A DNA stretch of 64,000 nucleotides from Candidatus Nitrotoga sp. CP45. Its GTDB lineage: Bacteria; Pseudomonadota; Gammaproteobacteria; Burkholderiales; Gallionellaceae. The DNA is taken from assembly GCA_945874105.1 (NCBI GenBank), contig CAMCFJ010000010.1:1-64000 (forward strand), written 5' to 3'. Made by a program: the position numbers and the translations under genes. The notes below the pieces were generated by a model. The model was not told the DNA's origin, searched no databases, and saw only the letters and a program-made list of their open reading frames with translations. Within the stretch, counting starts at the first letter, position 1. Every line of letters starts with the position of its first letter. Positions 56,634 through 64,000 of the stretch are shown piece after piece.

Positions 56634-57293
56634 ATGTCACTACGAATTAATGATGAAGCACCAAATTTTACTGCCCCCACAACTCAAGGCACCGTTAATT
56701 TTCATGAGTGGATTGGCAACGGCTGGGCGATATTATTTTCTCATCCGAAAGATTTTACGCCAGTCTGTACAACTGAATTAGGGTACATGGCAAAACTAGA
56801 GCCGGAATTTAAAAAACGGAACTGCAGAATAATTGGCTTAAGCGTAGATCCAGTGGATAACCATACAAAATGGGCAAAAGATATTCAAGAAACGCAAGGT
56901 TATGCTGTTAATTATCCTATGATTGGAGATGAGACTTTAGCGGTAGCGAAGCTTTATAACATGTTGCCAGCTGATGAGGCGGGTACATCTGAGGGCCGTA
57001 CTGCGTCTACTAATGCGACTGTACGCTCAGTTTTTATTATTGGTCCAGACAAAAAAATTAAATTGATGTTGACATACCCAATGTCTACAGGCCGAAACTT
57101 TGATGAGATCTTGCGTGTGTTGGATTCCATGCAGTTAACTGCTAGATCTAAGGTCGCTACACCTGTTAATTGGAAAGATGGTGATGATGTAATTATCTTA
57201 CCTTCGATATCTGATGATGATGCAAAAGCAATGTTTCCAGATGGCTGGAAAACAGTTAAACCCTATTTACGCGTAGTCAAGCAACCGAGTTAG
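56634..57293 (+). CDS. Peroxiredoxin, Prx6/1-Cys type
   Basis: LRINDEAPNFTAPTTQGTVNFHEWIGNGWAILFSHPKDFTPVCTTELGYMAKL; DGDDVIILPSISDDDAKAMFPDGWKTVKPYLRVV. Confidence 0.95.
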   Translation: MSLRINDEAPNFTAPTTQGTVNFHEWIGNGWAILFSHPKDFTPVCTTELGYMAKLEPEFKKRNCRIIGLSVDPVDNHTKWAKDIQETQGYAVNYPMIGDETLAVAKLYNMLPADEAGTSEGRTASTNATVRSVFIIGPDKKIKLMLTYPMSTGRNFDEILRVLDSMQLTARSKVATPVNWKDGDDVIILPSISDDDAKAMFPDGWKTVKPYLRVVKQPS

Positions 57294-57578
57294 TCGATAA
57301 TTCAATGAGGGAATCTTCCGGCTTTTGCCGAAAGGTTCCTCAAGGTTTCACCTATTTTATTTTTCATATTGATATTTCTGTCTTTGACCTTAAATGCTCA
57401 GGCTCATGTGCGTTTAGCTTGGTGTGATTGGTCTCCTACCCGTTATTCCTGGGGCTGCGCTCATAGACAATCTGTGTTCAAGAGTCTTGCTGCAGTATTC
57501 GGTTTTGAATAGGGTTGGTTTTATCAAACGGAAGAATGCGATATCGATAGTGTGTTATTTCGAAGGTCGACAGCAAAC

Positions 57579-58385
57579 ATGAGCTCTCTCCAAGCCACTC
57601 CAATTCCTGATGTACAAAATATGGCTGATACGCGCCATCTGGCGATCAACAAAGTCGGCATCAAAAGTATTCGCCATCCAGTGCAAGTTAAAGACAAAAA
57701 TGTCGGGGTGCAGCATACGGTTGCCACGTTTAACATGTATGTGCACCTGCCGCACAACTTCAAAGGCACGCACATGTCGCGTTTTGTCGAGATACTCAAC
57801 CAGCATGGGCGGGAGATTTCCGTAGAGTCATTTGAAAGTATTCTGCGCGAGATGATTGAGAAGTTAGAGGCGAAGTCCGGCCACATCGAAATGAGCTTCC
57901 CCTATTTTATCAATAAGACTGCCCCGGTATCTGGCGTGCAAAGCTTGTTGGACTACGATGTGACCTTTATTGGTGAAATTAATAATGGGCAATACCGCTT
58001 TACCATGAAGGTAGTAGTGCCGGTAACCAGCCTGTGCCCGTGCTCCAAAAAAATATCTGAGCGAGGCGCACACAATCAACGTTCACACGTGACTATCACC
58101 GTGCGTACCAGCAGTTCTGTATGGATAGAGGAGGTGGTGCGTTATGCCGAGGAGCAGGCGTCGTGCGAACTGTATGGTTTACTTAAGCGTCCGGATGAGA
58201 AATTTGTCACTGAACGAGCTTATGATAACCCCAAGTTCGTTGAAGATATGGTGCGCGATGTCGCAGCAGCGCTCAATCGTGACGAGCGTATTGAGGCGTA
58301 TGTGGTTGAGTCGGAGAATTTTGAATCAATACATAATCATTCAGCTTATGCATTGATAGAGTGTGACAAAAGCTTGAGTAATTAG
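57579..58385 (+). CDS. folE2: GTP cyclohydrolase FolE2 (type IB)
   Basis: [66 protein letters not shown]. Confidence 0.97.
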   Translation: MSSLQATPIPDVQNMADTRHLAINKVGIKSIRHPVQVKDKNVGVQHTVATFNMYVHLPHNFKGTHMSRFVEILNQHGREISVESFESILREMIEKLEAKSGHIEMSFPYFINKTAPVSGVQSLLDYDVTFIGEINNGQYRFTMKVVVPVTSLCPCSKKISERGAHNQRSHVTITVRTSSSVWIEEVVRYAEEQASCELYGLLKRPDEKFVTERAYDNPKFVEDMVRDVAAALNRDERIEAYVVESENFESIHNHSAYALIECDKSLSN

Positions 58386-58455
58386 GTCACTATAGCTGAC
58401 ACTAACCTGTATTTTGTTTAAAATGGCAAACATATTTCAATAGGAGTTTGAATTC

Positions 58456-58878
58456 ATGACCTACGTAGTTACCGAAGCTTGTATCAAATGTAAATATACT
58501 GACTGTGTTGAAGTTTGCCCTGTGGATTGTTTTTACGAAGGGCCGAATAGCTTGGTGATTGACCCGGATGAGTGCATAGACTGTACCCTGTGCGTTGCCG
58601 AATGCCCAGTCAATGCAATTTATGCGGAGGATGATTTGCCAGAGGATCAACGGCAATTCACCGCGCTGAATGCTGAGCTGTGTAAGGTATGGAAGTGTAT
58701 CGTCGAGAAAAAAGATCCACCTGCCGATGCAGATGAGTGGAAAGAAGTGAAGGACAAGCTACATTTGATGGAGAAGGAATTTGCTCCTGGCGAAGAGGAA
58801 AGGAACTATCCTGGTGGATCGAAGGATGGGAAGGATGAGGATGGCTTGACAGGAATGGATAAGCTGCTGATGCGCTGA
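58456..58878 (+). CDS. fdxA: FdxA-type 7Fe/8Fe ferredoxin with C-terminal extension
   Basis: [65 protein letters not shown]. Confidence 0.93.
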   Translation: MTYVVTEACIKCKYTDCVEVCPVDCFYEGPNSLVIDPDECIDCTLCVAECPVNAIYAEDDLPEDQRQFTALNAELCKVWKCIVEKKDPPADADEWKEVKDKLHLMEKEFAPGEEERNYPGGSKDGKDEDGLTGMDKLLMR

Positions 58879-59045
58879 AATATTCCTTCCGCTCCCCTCA
58901 TGTTTATTGCTTCAGTGGTATCGCCAAAGGCTCATAGTTCTTTATTCCCGCGCAGTACATCAGTGGGTACGTAAGGATGTATCTTTCAATCGATAAGTAT
59001 TGATGACGCTCGTCTGCGCGGGAATGGCGATAGAGGTAATAAGCG

Positions 59046-61844
59046 TTGAACCCGATACCGCAAAGTAATACATCAACCGCCGCTGTTTTTTTTGATTCTG
59101 TTGCACGCGTCATTCTGACGCAGCATTCTCACGAAATACCTGATCTGCGCCGTGCCAGGGTATTGTTGCCCAATTACCATGTGTCACAACCATTGGCGCA
59201 AAGTTTGGCACGCGTAGCCAACCTGCCTGCGATTTTATTGCCGCAGATGGTCACGCTCAAGGATTGGGTTCAGTCCGTTCCCGTCGCACTATCTGTTATT
59301 CCCGACACTTGCCGTATTACCACTTTGTATCAGGCACTGCGCGCACGGCGTTGGTTTGCCGACGCTGATCTATGGAGCATCGCGCGCGAACTCTTGATTT
59401 TGCTGGATGAGCTGACACAAAATCATGTCACGCTGCCACAAAATGCCGAAGATTTTCTATCGCAATTGGAACAAGCCTATCAGTCCAAGCGTGGCATCGC
59501 CATGCAGTTCGAGGCACGCGTAGTGTATGAGCTGTGGTATGCGATGAACAATAGCGGCGAATTTGATACTGCACGCGCTTATCAGCAAAGTTTGACACAA
59601 CTTGCGCAGCAAGCTGAGTTACCGCTGTATGTGTTATTGACTTCCGATCTTGCTGCGACTGAAGCCCGCTTTCTGGAGGCATATCATCAACGCGCGCCTG
59701 TGACGATTATTGATTTGCGCGAGTTGATATCACGACAGCCAGAATGTGCGGCGTTGCGCATCATCGCTTCCGGCCGGCCTCGCTTTTCTGACCCTATTCC
59801 AACGGAAAATGAGAGAGGGGTGCACGATAACTTGCGCACGCAGGAGAGAGTGGAGGAGATGGATGCTCTGTCATTGCGCGAGCAAGCCAATCACCTGCAA
59901 AAATATTTCCCTCACGCTGCATTGGGACAACGCCTGCGCTTTTTTGGTGCTCATGGTTTAGAACAAGAAGCGCGTGCCGCCGAGGTGCAGATACGGCGCT
60001 GGTTGCTTGCGGGTAAGAAAAACATAGCCGTCGTCGCACAAGACCGCATAGTCGCAAGGCGTATGCGCGCTTTGCTGGAGCGCGCTGGCGTACTGGTATG
60101 CGACGAAACAGGCTGGAAGTTATCCACGTTATCGGTGAGCACGGTGTTAATGCGCTGGCTGGATGCGCTGCAAAGTGATTTCTATTATCAGGATTTACTC
60201 GACCTGCTTAAATCACCATTCATCTTTGCCGATCAAACTGTGAGCGAGCGTAAGCAGACGGTGTATCAGCTTGAACAGCTGGTGCGCAAGCATGGTGTGG
60301 TGGCGCATCTGGATACAGTTCTCGAATTGACGCAGGGTAATGTCGAGATGCGGACGGCACTGATACGCCTGCGTCAGGCGGCGGAGGTCTTGCATAAAAA
60401 AAACGATACGCTGTCCGGCTGGCTAAGCGCGCTTTACGGCAGTCTGGAGATTCTCGGCATAGTGCAGGGGCTGAAGATGGATGATGCCGGCATACAGCTG
60501 CTGCAGGCGCTGCAAAACTGGCAGCGTGAACTGCATGTCGATACCACGCGCGTCAGCCTGACCGAGTGGCGGCATTGGCTGGCGCAACAACTCGATGAGC
60601 ACACCTTTCTTGATGTAACGATCGACAGCCCGGTTTTACTCACCCATCTTGCCGCAACGCGCTGGCGCAGCTTCGATGCAGTGCTGATGCTGGGTTGTGA
60701 TGCCGCACATCTGCCGGGCACTGGCGACAGCGGACGGTGGTTCAATGATGCGGTGCGCACCACACTTGGCTTGCCAACGCGCGAAGTGTATTTGGCTCAG
60801 CAGCGCGATGACTTACTGGCATTGCTCGCCATGAATGACACCATGTTGGTTACCTGGCAAGCCAGCAAAAGCGGTGAAGCAAATCTGTTGAGTCCCTATT
60901 TCGAAATGCTACGTGCCCTGCACGAGTTGGCTTATGGCGACGATCTAACGGTAAAGCAGGGGGAATGGGATACGCTGCTTGAAAGTTCGCAAGTGCGCAG
61001 TGCAGAATTCCCACTGCCACCGGCGGCTGCAATGCCTGCGCCAGTCGCGTTGCAAAATCTTATTCCGAAACGTATTTCAGCCAGTGGCTATAACAGTCTG
61101 GTGGCTTGTCCCTATCAATTTTATGCCCGCCATATTTTGCACCTCAATGAAATGGATGAGGTGCGTGAAGACGTGGAGAAGCGCGATTATGGTGAATGGG
61201 TACATGACATTCTGCGGCGCTTCCATGAGCAATATCAGGTGCTGGGCAATCATCTGCGCGCCGATCTGGATGCGGCCCTGTTGCGCATCAGTGTCGAGAT
61301 TTTTGCGCCTGCGGTGCAACGCGATTATTTAGCGCGTGCCTGGTTGTTGCGTTGGCAGCAAGCGATCCCCGAATATCTGGAGACACAGTTAAAAAATGAA
61401 GCGGAAGGTTGGCGATATCAAAGTGGAGAGGTGCCGTTTGAATTGCCATTGACTGCTGATTTGCTTATGCATGGACGGTTAGATCGTGTAGATGTGCAGG
61501 CCAAGGAGGGTAGCGCAGTGCGCGTGCTGGATTACAAGATGATAGATGCGGCAAGACTGCGCAATAAGCTCAAAGAAGCAGGCGAGGACGTTCAACTGGC
61601 TTGCTATGCCTACGTGTATGAGGCTGAAGAAGCCGCATTTATCAGTATCGAAAAAGACAAGGTGATTGCAGTTGCGCCACCACAGGACGTGGCTGAACTG
61701 GCGCAGGCAAATATCGCGCGCCTGTTGGAAGTGTTCGCACAGATGCGCAGTGGTGCAGCATTGCCCGCGCATGGGGCGGAAGAGGCATGCCAGTATTGCG
61801 AGATGCGCGGGCTATGCCGGAAATCGGAATGGAATGAGCGCTAA
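59046..61844 (+). CDS. AddB/RexB-like PD-(D/E)XK nuclease family protein
   Basis: 932 aa; SASGYNSLVACPYQFYARHILHL, VRVLDYKM nuclease motif, C-terminal CQYCEMRGLC; followed 31 bp later by a UvrD-family helicase. Confidence 0.88.
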   Translation: MNPIPQSNTSTAAVFFDSVARVILTQHSHEIPDLRRARVLLPNYHVSQPLAQSLARVANLPAILLPQMVTLKDWVQSVPVALSVIPDTCRITTLYQALRARRWFADADLWSIARELLILLDELTQNHVTLPQNAEDFLSQLEQAYQSKRGIAMQFEARVVYELWYAMNNSGEFDTARAYQQSLTQLAQQAELPLYVLLTSDLAATEARFLEAYHQRAPVTIIDLRELISRQPECAALRIIASGRPRFSDPIPTENERGVHDNLRTQERVEEMDALSLREQANHLQKYFPHAALGQRLRFFGAHGLEQEARAAEVQIRRWLLAGKKNIAVVAQDRIVARRMRALLERAGVLVCDETGWKLSTLSVSTVLMRWLDALQSDFYYQDLLDLLKSPFIFADQTVSERKQTVYQLEQLVRKHGVVAHLDTVLELTQGNVEMRTALIRLRQAAEVLHKKNDTLSGWLSALYGSLEILGIVQGLKMDDAGIQLLQALQNWQRELHVDTTRVSLTEWRHWLAQQLDEHTFLDVTIDSPVLLTHLAATRWRSFDAVLMLGCDAAHLPGTGDSGRWFNDAVRTTLGLPTREVYLAQQRDDLLALLAMNDTMLVTWQASKSGEANLLSPYFEMLRALHELAYGDDLTVKQGEWDTLLESSQVRSAEFPLPPAAAMPAPVALQNLIPKRISASGYNSLVACPYQFYARHILHLNEMDEVREDVEKRDYGEWVHDILRRFHEQYQVLGNHLRADLDAALLRISVEIFAPAVQRDYLARAWLLRWQQAIPEYLETQLKNEAEGWRYQSGEVPFELPLTADLLMHGRLDRVDVQAKEGSAVRVLDYKMIDAARLRNKLKEAGEDVQLACYAYVYEAEEAAFISIEKDKVIAVAPPQDVAELAQANIARLLEVFAQMRSGAALPAHGAEEACQYCEMRGLCRKSEWNER

Positions 61845-61875
61845 TGGAAGAGATGCCAGGAATGGGGAGCATGCA

Positions 61876-64000
61876 ATGAACAATTCCACTGCTCTCAACC
61901 CTCAGCACAGCGTTGTCGTGGAAGCTTGCGCGGGCAGCGGCAAAACCTGGCTGCTGGTATCACGAATCCTGCGCTTGCTGTTGGCCGGTGTTAAGCCTGG
62001 AGAAATTTTAGCTATCACTTTCACTCGAAAAGCTGCGCAGGAAATGCAGGCGCGCTTGCATGAATGGTTACATTTTCTTGCCACGCAAGATGACACTGCG
62101 GTACGTGCTTTTCTTGTGGAGCGCGAATTGCACGATGTAAACGACAACCTGCTGGCGCGCGCGCGAAGTCTGTATCGCGACTGTTTAATGGCGCAACCTG
62201 CTATTACCATCAATACTTTTCACGGCTGGTTCATGCAGATCATCCAGCGCGCCCCATTGAATTCTGGTCTGCTTATAGGGATGCAATTGCTGGAGCGTAC
62301 TTCGGTGCTGCATGAGGAAGCATGGCAAATGTTTGCCGACAGCCTGCGTGCCGCACCCGACGATATAACTGCGCAAGAGATGCAATGGTTGTTTACGGAA
62401 TATGGTTTGCATAGTACGCGCACACTGCTGAAGAATTTTGTACAGAAGCGAGCCGAATGGTGGGCTTATACCAGCGGTCAGGAAGACGCGGTAGGCTATG
62501 CGATGGAGCAACTCCGTATCAAACTTGACGTTGATCCGGAGGATGATCCGCTGGCGGCACTGATGGATCAAAATTTTGAATCCAATGGTCAGGCATTTGC
62601 AAGCTTGTTGCAAAATGGCTCGGCAGCGCAACAGAGCGATGCGTGTAAGCTGATGGATGCCTTAAGTCTACAAGATTTAGCTGCACGTTTCGAAGCACTC
62701 AGCGCCAGGTTTTATACCAAACAGGGCGAGCCGCGCAAACTCAAGGCGAATAAAGGGCAGGATGCAGAGCGCTATGCCAGCCTTTGTTGTGCCTTATTTG
62801 AATCCCTGCAGTCCGTGCGTGACGCGTTGACAGAGCGCGAGGCGCTGCGTATGAACCAGGCCGCGTTGCATTGCGGGGCTGCATTGCTGGAGCATTATCA
62901 GAATTTGAAGCTGCGTCAGCAGGTAATGGATTTTACCGATGTGGAATGGCAGGTGTGCCGCCTGCTCAGTCAGAGCGATTGTGCCGAGTATATGCAGTAC
63001 AAATTGGATAGCCGCTACAAACACGTTTTGCTGGATGAATTTCAGGATACCAATCCCGTGCAATGGCAGATTCTGCAAGCTTGGTTTGCTGCTTCTGCTG
63101 CAGTGGAATCGCGGCCAACCGTTTTTGTGGTGGGTGACCCAAAGCAATCCATTTACCGCTTTCGTCGTGCCGATGCGCGCCTGTTCGGAGAAGTGAGTGC
63201 ATGGCTGCAACAAGAATTTGGCGCGCATCCCCTTAACCAGAATATCACTCGGCGCAATGCCCCGGCAGTGCTACAAGCGGTAAATAGTGTGTTTGATTCG
63301 CAGCCGGATGGCTTCGTGGATTTTGAAATACACACCGCGCATCACACGAATTTACCTGGTTTCGTCACTACCTTGCCGCTAGCGGTAATTGAAAATTCGG
63401 CCGAGATTGACGCACCGGGTAGGTCGGGTTGGTTGCGTAACCCTCTGCAGGAAGCGCGTATCGAACAAGCGACCGGCGAGCGTGAAGCTGAGGCGCAGCA
63501 GTTTGCCGCTGGCATCGACGACATCATGGCGCACTGGAGTGTGCACGATGCAGACGGCATGGTGCGGCGCGCAGAATACCGTGACATTATGGTATTGGTA
63601 CGCAAGCGCACCCATTTACGAGTGTATGAGAGCGCCTTGCGTACGCACCGCATTCCCTTTTTAACTTCGCGTCGCGGCGGGTTGCTGGACACGTTGGAAG
63701 CGGAAGATATACAGGCTTTACTAACCTTTCTGATCACCCCATTCGCCGATTTGGAATTAGCGCAAGTTCTGCGTTCTCCCTTTTTCGCCTGCTCCGATGA
63801 CGATTTAATGCAATTGGCCCAAGATGAAATCGGTGGTAGCTGGTGGTCACGGCTGCAACGCAGTGAACAGAGCGGCGCAGCATCTGCCGAATTGTCGCGT
63901 GCACATCGCCTGCTGAATAACTGGTTGGATCGCGCCGACAAATTGCCGGTTCATGATCTGCTTGATCGCATCTATTTTGAGGGTGATTTGTTGCATCGGT
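61876..64000 (+). CDS. AddA-like UvrD/Rep superfamily helicase (truncated by window end)
   Basis: MNNSTALNPQHSVVVEACAGSGKTWLLVSRILRLLLAGVKPGEILAITFTRKAAQEMQARLHEWL; LLDEFQDTNPVQWQILQAW; VGDPKQSIYRFRRADARLF; open to base 64000. Confidence 0.92.
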   Translation, partial: MNNSTALNPQHSVVVEACAGSGKTWLLVSRILRLLLAGVKPGEILAITFTRKAAQEMQARLHEWLHFLATQDDTAVRAFLVERELHDVNDNLLARARSLYRDCLMAQPAITINTFHGWFMQIIQRAPLNSGLLIGMQLLERTSVLHEEAWQMFADSLRAAPDDITAQEMQWLFTEYGLHSTRTLLKNFVQKRAEWWAYTSGQEDAVGYAMEQLRIKLDVDPEDDPLAALMDQNFESNGQAFASLLQNGSAAQQSDACKLMDALSLQDLAARFEALSARFYTKQGEPRKLKANKGQDAERYASLCCALFESLQSVRDALTEREALRMNQAALHCGAALLEHYQNLKLRQQVMDFTDVEWQVCRLLSQSDCAEYMQYKLDSRYKHVLLDEFQDTNPVQWQILQAWFAASAAVESRPTVFVVGDPKQSIYRFRRADARLFGEVSAWLQQEFGAHPLNQNITRRNAPAVLQAVNSVFDSQPDGFVDFEIHTAHHTNLPGFVTTLPLAVIENSAEIDAPGRSGWLRNPLQEARIEQATGEREAEAQQFAAGIDDIMAHWSVHDADGMVRRAEYRDIMVLVRKRTHLRVYESALRTHRIPFLTSRRGGLLDTLEAEDIQALLTFLITPFADLELAQVLRSPFFACSDDDLMQLAQDEIGGSWWSRLQRSEQSGAASAELSRAHRLLNNWLDRADKLPVHDLLDRIYFEGDLLHR

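Overview
This window is mostly a conserved betaproteobacterial housekeeping backbone. Gene content and order resemble Nitrosomonadales/Gallionellaceae, but that is inferred from memory of synteny and was not searched. From left to right: a Sel1-repeat ORF; glmM-folP-ftsH-rlmE (-) divergent from yhbY; greA-carB-carA (-); a DUF4202 protein; dapB-bamE-recN-nadK (-); an inserted SUMF1/FGE-like lipoprotein-type gene; hrcA and hemH (+); orn (-); an M48 protease, a mono-haem cytochrome c, a pterin dehydratase and rsgA (+); a CobD/AmpE-like gene; a sulfate-assimilation cluster cysI-DUF934-cysH-cysD-cysN (-) with a TSUP exporter and a divergent CysB-type regulator; a nucleoside-deoxyribosyltransferase/TIR-like ORF; thrS-infC-rpmI-rplT-pheS-pheT-ihfA-merR (+); rimP-nusA-infB-rbfA-truB-rpsO-pnp (+); earP-efp; mscL; xseB-ispA-dxs; a 1-Cys peroxiredoxin; folE2; a ferredoxin; and an AddB-like/AddA-like pair, the latter running off the window end. 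The accessory signals most worth a second look are: (1) a 63-bp integron attC-like site directly 3' of the TIR-like ORF, which suggests a lone mobile gene cassette between cysB and thrS; (2) a 141-bp MITE-like element with 20-bp terminal inverted repeats and an exact TCAA target duplication between TSUP and cysI; (3) a decayed HicA-toxin relic upstream of hrcA; (4) a REP-type inverted repeat pair upstream of dapB; (5) an SUMF1 protein with a tandem PEGA-like duplication. No CRISPR array, rRNA or convincing tRNA was seen.
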